A DNA stretch of 64,000 nt from Hominimerdicola alba 8 (GTDB lineage: Bacteria > Bacillota > Clostridia > Oscillospirales > Ruminococcaceae): assembly GCF_000178155.2 (NCBI RefSeq), contig NZ_ADKM02000122.1:62001-126000 (forward strand), written 5' to 3'. Every line of letters starts with the position of its first letter. The stretch's first letter is position 1. A model generated the notes under the pieces. That model saw nothing but the letters and a program-made list of their open reading frames with translations, was not told where the DNA came from and made no database searches. Below, piece by piece: positions 43,320-53,700 of the stretch. A program made the translations under genes and the position numbers.

Positions 43320-43624
43320 TAGTCAAATCTCAATGTTTTTCGTATCTCTTTGAAATGCTCAAATTCTTCGGTGAGATGGGCTAGACAGGCTTCAAGACCT
43401 TCAGCAGAATAATCTTCGCTGTACTGGGCGACAAGTTCTTCTGCCATATCAAAGCATTTTGTTCCGTACCAGACAGCCATTTTCAACTCACTTTTTTCAT
43501 TGCTGTCTTTTTTTGCCTTTTTTGGAACTATTCGATAATTGAAATTTGTGTAAAGACTGCCTGACCAGATGTTGCCTTCTTCAAAGAAGTAAAAAGTCGG
43601 CAGGTCAAAATAACCATGAAGCAT
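43319..43624 (-). CDS. Small hypothetical protein
   Basis: A 101-aa protein I do not recognise. AAGGAG lies nine bases before the ATG, which supports it as a real gene. The N-terminal half (MLHGYFDLPTFYFFEEGN) is aromatic and probably beta; the C-terminal half is a charged, helical segment (AEELVAQYSEDYSAEGLEA). There is no signal peptide and no cysteine cluster. It is isolated between the endoglucanase and the methionine synthase genes on the opposite strand. Its layout resembles small regulatory or immunity-type proteins, but nothing specific supports that. Confidence 0.6.
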   Translation of the reverse strand: MLHGYFDLPTFYFFEEGNIWSGSLYTNFNYRIVPKKAKKDSNEKSELKMAVWYGTKCFDMAEELVAQYSEDYSAEGLEACLAHLTEEFEHFKEIRKTLRFD

Positions 43625-43782
43625 AATATCGACTCCTTGAACTGATGATCAACTTGATGATAATTATAACACATGTTTGATGATTTTGCAAGTGCATGTT
43701 CTAATAAACTGCGAAGATCATATTTCGGAAAACTAAGAAATACGAATAAGCGTAACGATGAGAAATCATGGCGTTGAATGTA

Positions 43783-43803
43783 TTCCCCGCCTGCGGCGGG
43801 GAA
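43783..43803. repeat. GC-rich palindrome, REP or IS200/IS605-end-like
   Basis: TTCCCCGCC-TGC-GGCGGGGAA, a perfect 9-bp stem with a three-base loop in an A/T-rich intergenic stretch (43625-43893). Hairpins of this CCCCGCC/GGCGGGG form are common near the ends of IS200/IS605 elements and at REP sequences. No transposase is present. Confidence 0.4.
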
Positions 43804-43893
43804 GAATAGACAAAAATACAGCAATATTATGTCAAAATTTATTTCCGTGATAATAAACTAAAAAATAATGGTTAAATTTGGTCGATATGTATA

Positions 43894-43922
43894 TTGGACA
43901 ATGTTTTCAAATGTGATATAAT
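43894..43922 (+). promoter_or_regulatory. Promoter of the methionine synthase operon
   Basis: TTGGAC (43894-43899), 17-bp spacer, TATAAT (43917-43922). The transcript would start close to the first gene, leaving no room for a SAM or cobalamin riboswitch. Confidence 0.65.
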
Positions 43923-43948
43923 AATTTGGATAGGGGGCGGTTTGTGCT

Positions 43949-44638
43949 ATGAACGGTTATTTGCAGGTCTGTCTTGAAAAACTTGATAAAAGTGAAGCGC
44001 TGCGTTATATGGGTTATGGCAGGACTGTGCCTGATGAGCGCATTCTTTCGATGATGGATGAGTGCGAAAAGGTTCTGCTAGGTGTTATAAAGCCATGTGC
44101 CATATATCATGTTTTTGATATACAGCCGCTGGAAGATGGAGTTGCTGTATGCGGGACTTCTTTGGTGCTAAGGGGCAAGGCGATATCTGAACATCTTGCA
44201 GGGTGTGTGAAATGTGTATTGCTGGCGGCAACTCTTTCTGCACAGGCTGACAGGGTCATACGCCGTTATGAAGCAACAGATATGACACGCGCTGTTATGG
44301 CTGATTTTTTGGCAAGTGCAGCGGTCGAACAAATCTGTGATAAAGTGGACGAGCAGGTGCGTGGTGAGTTCGAGGAATTTTTTCAGACATGGAGGTTCTC
44401 TCCGGGATACGGAGATCTTCCGCTGGATATTCAGGGAGAATTTCTTGATATTTTGCAGGCGCAGAAGCGCATCGGGCTGAATGCAACAGAAAACAACATC
44501 TTAACGCCGAGAAAATCCGTAACTGCGGTGATAGGGCTTAGCGATCACGATATACCTAAGGGCAGACAGGGCTGTGCTGCGTGCAACATGCGTGAGGTCT
44601 GCCAATTCAGAAAACGAGGAGATCATTGTGGGATTTAG
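43949..44638 (+). CDS. Methionine synthase activation-domain protein
   Basis: A 229-aa standalone version of the MetH C-terminal reactivation domain, which binds SAM and helps reductively methylate oxidised cobalamin. Visible family features are RFSPGYGDLPL and LTPRKSVTAVIGLS. The C-terminus adds a cysteine cluster (GCAACNMREVCQFRKRGDHC), with four Cys that could bind a metal or iron-sulfur centre. It overlaps metH by 11 bases, so the two are translated together and probably form one functional enzyme. The split form is common in anaerobes that lack the flavodoxin-dependent fused version. Confidence 0.88.
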   Translation: MNGYLQVCLEKLDKSEALRYMGYGRTVPDERILSMMDECEKVLLGVIKPCAIYHVFDIQPLEDGVAVCGTSLVLRGKAISEHLAGCVKCVLLAATLSAQADRVIRRYEATDMTRAVMADFLASAAVEQICDKVDEQVRGEFEEFFQTWRFSPGYGDLPLDIQGEFLDILQAQKRIGLNATENNILTPRKSVTAVIGLSDHDIPKGRQGCAACNMREVCQFRKRGDHCGI

Positions 44639-46994
44639 AGAACTTTTAAAACAGAAAGAATTTGTTATACTGGACGGTGCGATGGGTACCATGCTTCAGG
44701 CTAAAGGTCTGAAAATGGGTGAAACGCCTGAAGTAATGAATATTGAGAAACCAGAATGGCTGATGGATATCCACAGGCAGTACATTGAAGCGGGTTCTGA
44801 TATTATATACGCCAACACCTTTGGTGCGAACAGACACAAGCTGGCAAAAAGCGGCTTTTCCGTTGATAAAATAATAGGTGAGGGCATAAAGCTGGCACGT
44901 AAAGCAGTCGAGGGTACAGACACACTGGTCGCGCTGGATATCGGTTCAATCGGGCAGATGCTTGAACCTACAGGCACGCTGACATTTGAGGAAGCCTACG
45001 ACATTTTCAAAGAAATGGTCATAGCAGGCAGAGAAGCTGACCTTGTGGTATTTGAAACTATGACTGATCTTTATGAATTCAAGGCGGCAATACTTGCGGC
45101 TAAGGAAAACAGCGACCTGCCGATAATGTGTACCATGACTTTCGAGGAGAATATGCGTACTTTCACAGGCGTTGATATCAGCGCAATGTGCCTGACTGCT
45201 GAAGGTCTGGGCGTTGATGCTGTTGGCGTTAACTGCTCACTGGGACCAAAGGAACTTTATCCTGTTGTTGAGAAGATATGTCAATGGACGAACCTGCCTG
45301 TTGTGGTCAAGCCGAATGCAGGTCTGCCTGACCCTGTTACCAATGAATATAACTGTTCTGCCGAGGAATTTGCTGAGTTTGCCGAAGCACTGATACCGCT
45401 GGGCATAAAGGTCATTGGCGGCTGCTGCGGTACCGATCCCACTTATATAGCGTGCCTAAAAAAGATGCTCGATGGTAAAAAATGTGTACAGAGAAATGTA
45501 CATATCCCCGCAGTGTGCTGTTCCGCGACTGATGTTGTGGTCATTGACCAGCCGCGCATAATCGGTGAGCGTATCAACCCTACAGGCAAAAAACGTTTCA
45601 AACAGGCACTTCTGGAGGGCGATATCGACTACATTCTTGGGCAGGCTATAGAGCAGATAGATGCGGGCGCTGATATACTTGATGTCAATGTTGGTCTGCC
45701 TGCGATAGATGAAAAAGCTATGATGGTCAAGGCGGTAAAGGCTTTGCAGGGGGTCGTTGATGTGCCGCTGCAGCTTGATTCGACCATACCTGAGGTCATG
45801 GAAGCTGCGTTGAGAGTCTACAACGGCAAGCCTATAGTCAATTCGGTCAATGCTGAGGAAAAGTCGCTGAATACCGTTCTGCCGCTGGTAAAAAAGTACG
45901 GCGCGGCTGTTGTCGGTCTGACACTTGATGAGAACGGCATACCAAAGACTGCCGATGAACGTTTCAACCTTGCTAAGAAGATACTTGACCGCGCTATGGC
46001 GATCGGGATACGCAAAGAAGATGTTTATATTGACTGCCTTACGCTGACTGCATCTGCCGAACAGGAAAACGTTATGCAGACAGTAAATGCTGTACGCCGT
46101 GTAAAGGAAGAACTGGGACTTAGAACAGTGCTGGGCGTTTCAAATATCAGCTTCGGTCTGCCAAGCAGAGAGATAGTGAACCATAACTTCCTTATGATGT
46201 GTCTTACAAGCGGTCTTGACCTGCCGATAATGAATCCGAATATCGCTTCGATGACTGCAACCGTAAGGACTTACAAGCTGCTGACAAATATCGACAAGAA
46301 TTCGGTGGACTTCATCGCTCATTACGGGGGAGATACTTCTTCACCTATGCAAAAGGCTGAGAAAAAGTCAGATATCGACCTGCCGTATGCCATTGAGCAT
46401 GGTCTTAAGGGTGAGGGTGCTGAGATAACTGCTAAACTCCTTGAAACTACTGATTCAATGGTCATAATCAACGAAATGCTGGTGCCTGCTCTCGATAAAG
46501 CGGGTGAGCAGTTTGAAAAGGGCAAGATATTCCTGCCGCAGCTGATACAGACCGCAGGTGTTGCGCAGGCATGTTTTGAAGTCATAAAGCAGAAAATGCT
46601 GGCTGACGGCGGCAACAGTGTTTCAAAGGGAAAGATAATCCTTGCGACAGTCAAGGGAGATATACATGACATCGGTAAAAATATCGTAAAGGTGCTGCTT
46701 GAAAATTACGGTTATGAAGTTATCGATCTCGGAAAGGATGTTGACTATCAGACAGTAGTTGATGCGGCTATCGAAAATGATGTGCATCTGGTCGGGCTTT
46801 CGGCGCTGATGACGACTACGCTTGTCAGCATGGAAGAAACCATCAAGCTGCTGAGGGCGAATAACGTTGACTGCAAGATAATGGTCGGCGGTGCGGTGGT
46901 CACGCCCGATTATGCCGAGCAGATAGGTGCAGACTTCTATTCTAAGGATGCAAAACAGTCAGTAGATATTGCAAGACAAGTTTTCGGAAACTGA
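44628..46994 (+). CDS. metH: Cobalamin-dependent methionine synthase, activation domain absent
   Basis: Transfers methyl from methyltetrahydrofolate to homocysteine through cobalamin. The protein is 788 aa: homocysteine-binding barrel (about 1-295; zinc ligands in GGCCGTDP), pterin-binding barrel (about 315-570; RIIGERINPTGKKRF) and B12 cap plus binding domains (about 580-788) with the cobalt-ligating His680 in GDIHDIGKN. The C-terminal activation domain of E. coli MetH is missing and is supplied by the gene just upstream. I use GTG at 44628 because GAGGAG precedes it; an earlier in-frame ATG lies deep in the neighbouring gene. Confidence 0.95.
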   Translation: MGFRELLKQKEFVILDGAMGTMLQAKGLKMGETPEVMNIEKPEWLMDIHRQYIEAGSDIIYANTFGANRHKLAKSGFSVDKIIGEGIKLARKAVEGTDTLVALDIGSIGQMLEPTGTLTFEEAYDIFKEMVIAGREADLVVFETMTDLYEFKAAILAAKENSDLPIMCTMTFEENMRTFTGVDISAMCLTAEGLGVDAVGVNCSLGPKELYPVVEKICQWTNLPVVVKPNAGLPDPVTNEYNCSAEEFAEFAEALIPLGIKVIGGCCGTDPTYIACLKKMLDGKKCVQRNVHIPAVCCSATDVVVIDQPRIIGERINPTGKKRFKQALLEGDIDYILGQAIEQIDAGADILDVNVGLPAIDEKAMMVKAVKALQGVVDVPLQLDSTIPEVMEAALRVYNGKPIVNSVNAEEKSLNTVLPLVKKYGAAVVGLTLDENGIPKTADERFNLAKKILDRAMAIGIRKEDVYIDCLTLTASAEQENVMQTVNAVRRVKEELGLRTVLGVSNISFGLPSREIVNHNFLMMCLTSGLDLPIMNPNIASMTATVRTYKLLTNIDKNSVDFIAHYGGDTSSPMQKAEKKSDIDLPYAIEHGLKGEGAEITAKLLETTDSMVIINEMLVPALDKAGEQFEKGKIFLPQLIQTAGVAQACFEVIKQKMLADGGNSVSKGKIILATVKGDIHDIGKNIVKVLLENYGYEVIDLGKDVDYQTVVDAAIENDVHLVGLSALMTTTLVSMEETIKLLRANNVDCKIMVGGAVVTPDYAEQIGADFYSKDAKQSVDIARQVFGN

Positions 46995-47007
46995 ATAAAA
47001 CCTGAAT

Positions 47008-47048
47008 ACACTCCCATAATCAGTATGAAAATACTTTTGTGGGAGTGT
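47008..47048 (+). terminator. Hairpin after metH
   Basis: Stem ACACTCCCA / TGGGAGTGT with a 23-base loop and a short T-rich tail (TGTTT). The right arm contains GGGAG, the putative RBS of the small gene at 47054, so the hairpin could also limit its translation. Confidence 0.5.
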
Positions 47049-47053
47049 TGTTT

Positions 47054-47287
47054 ATGTCAAAATTTACACGTTTCAAACTATGTGCTGCCGCAGCACTTGT
47101 GTTTACTGCGATGTCTGACAGTTGTGAAAAACTTGAACTGCTAAAACAGAATACATTTTTTCCGTCACAGGCGCTGGAATTTGATGCAGAAGAAAAGTCG
47201 CCTCATGGCGAACTGGTAGTCATATCACCAAAAGGGAAGATCGAGATATCTTTCAAGATAGCAGAACTGCTTCAAAATTTGCTATAA
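47054..47287 (+). CDS. Small protein with hydrophobic N-terminus
   Basis: A 77-aa frame starting MSKFTRFKLCAAAALVFTA, with GGGAGTG nine bases upstream. The N-terminus resembles a weak signal peptide or single membrane helix (about 8-20); the remainder is mixed charged (FDAEEKSPHGELVVISPKGK) with a hydrophobic end. I recognise no family. It lies between the metH hairpin and the addB promoter. It may be a genuine small exported or membrane peptide or a chance frame; the RBS and composition favour a gene. Confidence 0.45.
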   Translation: MSKFTRFKLCAAAALVFTAMSDSCEKLELLKQNTFFPSQALEFDAEEKSPHGELVVISPKGKIEISFKIAELLQNLL

Positions 47288-47312
47288 GTACAGTAAAATG
47301 TACTTGCTGCGT

Positions 47313-47341
47313 TTGACAAAACTATCGAACGGTGCTATACT
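47313..47341 (+). promoter_or_regulatory. Promoter of addBA
   Basis: TTGACA (47313-47318), 17-bp spacer, TATACT (47336-47341). Confidence 0.8.
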
Positions 47342-47375
47342 GTAGTAGAGTTTATTTACACAGGAGGCGCTGATA

Positions 47376-50300
47376 ATGCTTGAGATACTCACAGGCGGTA
47401 TAAAAAGCCGCAGGGAAGAACTTTTTATAGATAAGATATGTTCAGCGGCAGCGGAAGAAAAGGACGTGCTTGTGATCGTACCCGATCAGTTTTCATTTGA
47501 GTATGACAAGATGCTTTATGAAAGATTGGGCGCACAGCTGTTCAATAAGATAGAAACGAACGGCTTCAATCGTCTTGCAGAGGAGATAGTTGACGAATTC
47601 GGCAGCAAAGCTAAGGACTCAGCTAACGACAATGCGCAGATGATCCTTATGTACCGCGCTGTGAAGAAATTCAGCAGAGAGGGTGCGGTGAGGTATTATA
47701 AGAACAGTCTTAACAAGTCATCGTTCATAGCTGAACTTCTCAGACTTCTTCCGCAGCTAAGACAAAGCGGCATTACGCCTGAGGTCTTGCAGCTTGCAGG
47801 CGAAAGGCTTGAGGGTTCAGTATCGCTGAAACTTCTTGACCTTACTCAGATATTCACCTATTATCTTGAAGAACTTGAACGTGCGAATATGACCGACTCA
47901 CTTTCTATAATGGAAGAAGCGGTAGAACTTGCTGATATCAACAATTTGTTTGACGGCAGACAGGTATTTGTTTCTGCATTCACAGACTTCTCTTATGATG
48001 AGCGCAGAATGCTTGAGATATGTGTGAGAAAGGCTGAGAAGCTGACTGTTTCGCTGCTGCTTGATGATAATTTTGTAAAGCGCTGCCGCACTCATCCGTT
48101 TGATGTGACTGTGGGTACTCAGCAAAAGCTGGTCGATATGGCAAAAGACCATAACAAAGAGATACGCTTTACCCATGCAGAAGATGCAGTATGCGAGTCG
48201 TGGGATATAATGCTGCTTTCAGAGCGCCTTTATGATCTTGACCGCAAAGAATACCATACTGCAAACGACAGCGTGCAGGTAATGGCGGCAGATGATATGT
48301 ATGAAGAAGCTGACTACATCTGTGCTGAGATATGTCAGCTTGTCAGCAGCAAAAAATATGTTTACAATGATATAGTTGTGGCAGTGCGCGATATGAGCAA
48401 TTTCGGCAGTGTCATAGCAAGCGCACTGGAAAAATACGATATACCTTATTTTCTTGACAAGCGCGACAGTGTTGATGCGTCAGCTATAGTTCATTATATC
48501 TGCAATATTTTCAAGACTGTCCTTACAAGAAAATTCAGGACGGAGAATATTCTTAAACTGATAAAATCGCCGCTGTTCGGTCTGCTTAACTACGAGATAT
48601 GTGATCTTGAGGATTACTGTGTACGATGGGGCGTTGACGGCGACATGTGGCTTGAACCATTCACTGCTGAGCCTGATGGTGTCGGACTTGAAAGAATAAA
48701 TGACCTGAGGGCTAAAGTCATAGAACCATTGATAAAATTCAAAAACGCCTGCAAAGATACCACCGCAGAACAGATCTCGCTGGCGTTTTATGAGTTGCTG
48801 GGCGAACTTAAGATCTCTGAGCAGACCTATTCACTGGTGAAAAGAGTTAGTACTTCTGACAACGAGAGCGACCTTGAAATGTCACGCGGACTTAAACAGC
48901 TGTGGACGATGAGCCTTTCTGCCGTAAAATCGATACATAATATACTCGGCAAGGAGAAAATCTCGCTTAGGTCATATTTTGATCTTTATGAACTTATGCT
49001 CTCACAGATGAAAGTATCTTCTCCGCCGCAGAAACTCGACTGTGTGCGTGTTATAGATGCAGGTCATTCGAGGATAGGCGAAGTGAGGGTCGTTTTTGCC
49101 GCAGAAGTAAATGATGGTATCTTCCCGTCATCGGTAAAGAACGGCGGACTGATGACAGAGCATGAAAAAAATCTGCTAAAGCTGAAAGAGAACATTCTGA
49201 TAGAGTCAAATGCCCTGAGTGATCTTATGCACGAAAAACTTGCGGCATATTCTGTGCTGTGTGCGCCTGATGACAGGCTGTATGTCACCTATTCCCGCGC
49301 TGACCTGCTGGGCAACAGAAAAAGACCTTCTTCTCTTGTAAGGGAAGTCAAGGAAGTTCTGGGCGTAAAGGAAAAGAGCATAAACACTCTTCCTGTGGAT
49401 TTCTTCTGCACTTCCATGAAGACTGCTTACAGCAAGTATATCGAACATTCGCGTGACAACACAGCGGCTGTAAGCAGTATCAGGGATTCACTGATGGTAT
49501 CGCGTGAATACTATGAAAAGCTGTCTGCACTGAAACAGGCGAATGCCAAAGAACCTTTCAGGCTTTCAAAAGAGTCCGCTAAAGAAGCGTTTTTTGCAGG
49601 TGAAACAGCGGAAGTTTCTCCTACAAAGCTGGATAATTATTTCAAGTGTCCGTTTATGTACTTCTGCAACTACGGGCTTCACCTCAGCCGTTCAGAAAAG
49701 CTGGATATGGACGGGCTGAACAAGGGTCTTATGATACATGAAGTGCTTGAAAAAGCGATCAGCACAGAGAATATCACACCTGAAGAGAGCCGCAGGCAGT
49801 TCCTTGAAATGGATGAGGAAAAGATCACCGAACTTGTCGAGAACAGTTTCAACAACTACTACAGCGAAGTTTTCTGCGGCGATTTCGGCAAGACAAAAAC
49901 ATTTGTCTATCGCTTTGAATCTATGAAAAAGCAAGCATTCAACATAGTGAAATATGTTCAGAAAGAACTGGCGGCAGGCAGTTTTGCACCTGTTGTTACT
50001 GAATACAAACTGAAAAATGAAGAGGGTGAAGACCATCTTGACCTGACTTTGAAAGACGGCAGGCATATCGTACTGATAGGTACCATCGACCGCGCTGATA
50101 TCCTGGAGGAAGACGGCAAAAAGTATGTGCGGATAATCGACTACAAATTCCGCAAACATGCTAAATTTGATCTTGGCGAACTTTACTGCGGACTAAATCT
50201 GCAAATGCTGATATACCTGTCGATACTGCTTGAAACAGGCAATCCGATCAACACGGATATGGAATTGCATCAGGCGGGCGTGTTCTACCTCAAACTTATC

Positions 50301-50723
50301 GGTGACGGCAGTGATTATTCTGCTGACAGGGAGATATCAGAAGACGAACTTTACAAGGCAGCCTGTGTTTCTGCGATCAATTCTTTCTCGCGAAAGGGCA
50401 GGATATCTGATGTGGCGGCGATCAATCAGAAGCTGGACAGTGAGATCGGCAAAACTGCACTGGGCAACCTGACTATGAGCGACCCGATGTTTACGGCAAT
50501 GAGGATATTTGCAAAACGAAAGGTCATTGAGTATGGCGACAGGCTTTTAGACGGAGATATAAATGCCGACCCGCTGGAAGACATCTGCGGCTACTGCCGA
50601 TATTCAGGTATTTGCGGCAGAGCTTTCCCCGATGAGCCGCGCAAGGGCAGTGCTGAGCAAATGAAAGAAGTTCTTGAAGATATAGTAAAGGAAAACGAAG
50701 ATAAAGGGGAGGGAGAAGCATGA
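47376..50723 (+). CDS. addB: Helicase-nuclease AddAB, subunit AddB
   Basis: A 1115-aa partner of AddA in double-strand break repair. It has a helicase-like fold with VIVPDQFSFEYDKM near the N-terminus and a RecB-type nuclease domain at the C-terminus (IGTIDRAD and RIIDYKF). The iron-sulfur cluster cysteines are C758 and CX2CX5C at C1071, C1074 and C1080, as in Bacillus AddB. The N-terminal Walker A is degenerate: LTGGIKSRREE replaces the usual GxxGxGKS/T. GGAGG lies before the ATG. The stop overlaps addA in ATGA. Confidence 0.93.
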   Translation: MLEILTGGIKSRREELFIDKICSAAAEEKDVLVIVPDQFSFEYDKMLYERLGAQLFNKIETNGFNRLAEEIVDEFGSKAKDSANDNAQMILMYRAVKKFSREGAVRYYKNSLNKSSFIAELLRLLPQLRQSGITPEVLQLAGERLEGSVSLKLLDLTQIFTYYLEELERANMTDSLSIMEEAVELADINNLFDGRQVFVSAFTDFSYDERRMLEICVRKAEKLTVSLLLDDNFVKRCRTHPFDVTVGTQQKLVDMAKDHNKEIRFTHAEDAVCESWDIMLLSERLYDLDRKEYHTANDSVQVMAADDMYEEADYICAEICQLVSSKKYVYNDIVVAVRDMSNFGSVIASALEKYDIPYFLDKRDSVDASAIVHYICNIFKTVLTRKFRTENILKLIKSPLFGLLNYEICDLEDYCVRWGVDGDMWLEPFTAEPDGVGLERINDLRAKVIEPLIKFKNACKDTTAEQISLAFYELLGELKISEQTYSLVKRVSTSDNESDLEMSRGLKQLWTMSLSAVKSIHNILGKEKISLRSYFDLYELMLSQMKVSSPPQKLDCVRVIDAGHSRIGEVRVVFAAEVNDGIFPSSVKNGGLMTEHEKNLLKLKENILIESNALSDLMHEKLAAYSVLCAPDDRLYVTYSRADLLGNRKRPSSLVREVKEVLGVKEKSINTLPVDFFCTSMKTAYSKYIEHSRDNTAAVSSIRDSLMVSREYYEKLSALKQANAKEPFRLSKESAKEAFFAGETAEVSPTKLDNYFKCPFMYFCNYGLHLSRSEKLDMDGLNKGLMIHEVLEKAISTENITPEESRRQFLEMDEEKITELVENSFNNYYSEVFCGDFGKTKTFVYRFESMKKQAFNIVKYVQKELAAGSFAPVVTEYKLKNEEGEDHLDLTLKDGRHIVLIGTIDRADILEEDGKKYVRIIDYKFRKHAKFDLGELYCGLNLQMLIYLSILLETGNPINTDMELHQAGVFYLKLIGDGSDYSADREISEDELYKAACVSAINSFSRKGRISDVAAINQKLDSEIGKTALGNLTMSDPMFTAMRIFAKRKVIEYGDRLLDGDINADPLEDICGYCRYSGICGRAFPDEPRKGSAEQMKEVLEDIVKENEDKGEGEA

Positions 50724-53700
50724 AAGTCAACTGGACAGAAGATCAGGAAAAAGCCATAAAATCTTTCGGCAGGGGAGTGACCGTTTCGGCGGCGGCAGGA
50801 AGCGGCAAGACGGCTGTTCTTATAGAGAGGATAATCCGCCTGCTGACCGACAAGGAAAAAAAGATACCTGCCGATAAACTGCTTGCTGTGACTTTTACCA
50901 TAGATGCAGCCGCACAGATGCGTGACAAGCTGAATGCAGCCTTTGAGAAAAAACTCAGGGAAGATCCAAATGACACTTGGGTACTTCAGCAGCAGGAACT
51001 TGTTCAGCTGGCGCGTATCTCGACCATAGACTCCTTCTGTTTTGACATGGTAAAGGAAAACCTTAATCAGTTTGCGTTCACGGGAGGTCTGAAAATTCTG
51101 GGTGATGCTGAGCGTGAACTGGTATTCGATACAGCTTTTGAGCAGGCTGCAGAAGAACTATGCGGTGATGACCACGATACATATGCGTTTATAGACAATT
51201 ATTTTTCTGTGGAAAAAGGCGAACTGAAAAGCGCTGTAAGATCGCTGTATGAACATTTGCAGTCGATATGTCACACCGATAAGTGGATAAGGGAAACTTC
51301 TGAGAAATACCACAGTGAAAGATATTTTGAAGAGTTATACAACAACGCTTTTGAGCGTTTTGATAAAAAACTTGCAGAAGCCAAAAGGCTGCTGGAAGAT
51401 GCGAGATACTGCTTTAACTACACTGTAACTGCGGGTACTGATACTTTCCGTTTTTGCGATGCTTTCAAAGCTGCTGAAGAAAACTTTGTCAGATGCAGTG
51501 ACCTGTACAGCGGTTATGAACTTGCAGCAAAGCACCGTGACGGTGAGGCTTTCGGAAAAATAGGATTTGACAAGTACAAACCTCTTCGGATATCAGGCAA
51601 ACAGCCCGAAGATGTCAAAGCTATACTTACAGATGTAAAGGAACGATTCAAGCAGGATATAGGCGATGTTGCATCGATACTGCGTAGTGCAGCTTTCGGG
51701 CTTGATTTGTCAAAAGAACATCTCAGAGCAAGTCTTGATGAAGCTGAGAAGCTGTTCAGCGCAATGTGTGACCTTGAAAGGCGCGTTGAGGAGATATCAT
51801 ATGATATCAAGCTGGAGAGAAATGCAGTGGATTTCAGCGATATCGAACTGATGACTAAAAATCTTCTGGTAAAAGAAACAGAGGACGGTTTTGAGCGCAC
51901 CGAACTTGCAGAGGAGATACGATCGGGTAATTTCTATGAGATAATTATGATCGATGAATATCAGGACGTCAACGACATACAGGAAATGATATTCAAGGCG
52001 GTATCTGATACTGACGATCTGCGTTTTATGGGCAAGAACACCTTTATAGTCGGTGATATGAAACAGGCTATATACGGCTTCCGCAAGACAAATCCGGAAC
52101 TTTTCAAGACCTGCATCGAACTTGCACGCGACCATGCTGAGGAAAGGTCACTTGAACATATCAGTCTGCAAAAGAACTTCCGAAGCAGGAAAGAGGTCAT
52201 TGCTCTGTCAAATTATCTCTTTGAAACGCTTATGAGCGAGGGCTGCGGTCAGGTGGACTACGACGATGGTGAGAGGCTCGAAGCAGGTGCAAAATACACC
52301 GAGCGTGATTGCCCGGCTGAGGTCATGCTGGTAGATGTGCCGGATGATAAGAGCGGCAGTATACCTGCGGAATTTGAGCGAGTGGCTGTGCGAATCAAAA
52401 AGATGATCGATAATGGCGATCCCGTTTGTGAAGATGGCGTAGACAGACCTTGCAGGCAGTCGGATTTCTGCATACTCGTCAATACAAACGACAATATCAG
52501 ACAGGCGGCTGATGCGCTTTCTGCGGTCGGGCTGAGGGCTTTTTGCGAAGACACTGACGGTTACATAAAATCCCGTGAGATATCGCTGGCTCTTGATGTG
52601 CTGAGAAGTGTTGACAACCCGATGAACGACATAGCACTGGCAGCTGTGATGATGTCGCCAATAATGGGATTTACGCCTGATGACATGACAAGAGTGAGGA
52701 TAAAGTGCCGTTCGGATAAAACAAAAAAACTCAACCACATTTATCAGATACTCAGTGGCGCTTCGAGAGAACCGAACACTGATGAAAAGTATGCCAAATA
52801 CGTTGACATGGGCGATGAAGTACTTCAGGCAAAGTGCCGCGAAGCATTTGATATGATAGAATCGCTGCGTTACTGTTCGATGAGCATGAGCCTTGAAAGG
52901 CTGATAAGGCAGATCTTCGACAAGACCGACCTTATGGGTATCACCTCGCTTTATCTTGACTCGGCAAAAAAGCGTGCAAATCTTCGCCTGCTCCTACAGT
53001 ACGCGGGTGATTACGAACGAAGCGGAAATGAGGGTGTGACAGGCTTTCTTCGGTTCATCGACTCGGTTTCGGGGAATGACAAAGCGTTCAAAAATGCCGT
53101 GTCTGTTACATCTGACGGTGATTCGGTAAACATAAAGACATACCACAAATCAAAGGGTCTGGAATACCCATTTGTGTTTCTGTGTACGCTTTCTAAAAAG
53201 CTGGTGCGTGATGATGCGCGCGGCGACATGATAAGGCTTCATAAATCCGAAGGCTGTGCGTTCAGGCTGAAAAACACAAGGCTCAACGTTGAACGTGTCA
53301 ATCTCTACTATGACTACTTGACAGAACTGCTCGACCGTGAGCAGAAGAGCGAAAAAATGCGTCTTTTCTATGTGGGCTGCACAAGGGCAAAAGAGAAGCT
53401 GATACTTGTCTTCTCAAACGAAAAAACAGGCAGGACGAACCATGATAGGATAAGACAGATGTTATGTGATGCGGTCAGGGATTCTGAGATATTTGATAAG
53501 ATCCCTGCCAATATTGCAGCTGAACAGGACAGTATGCTGGCGTGGGCAGTAATGGCTCTGGCTAAGCTGGACGGCTGCGGACATCTTGAAGAATGGCTGG
53601 GTATGGCGCTTGACGATGTAAAGAAAATATCACCGAAAGAGCAGGTCAGCCTGACATATTATGAAGATGATACAGAGGCAGTACGGAAAGGTGATGATGA

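Noticed and set aside
43850-43949. A SAM or cobalamin riboswitch upstream of the methionine synthase genes
   Set aside because: The promoter at 43894-43922 leaves about 20 bases of leader, and no riboswitch core is visible.
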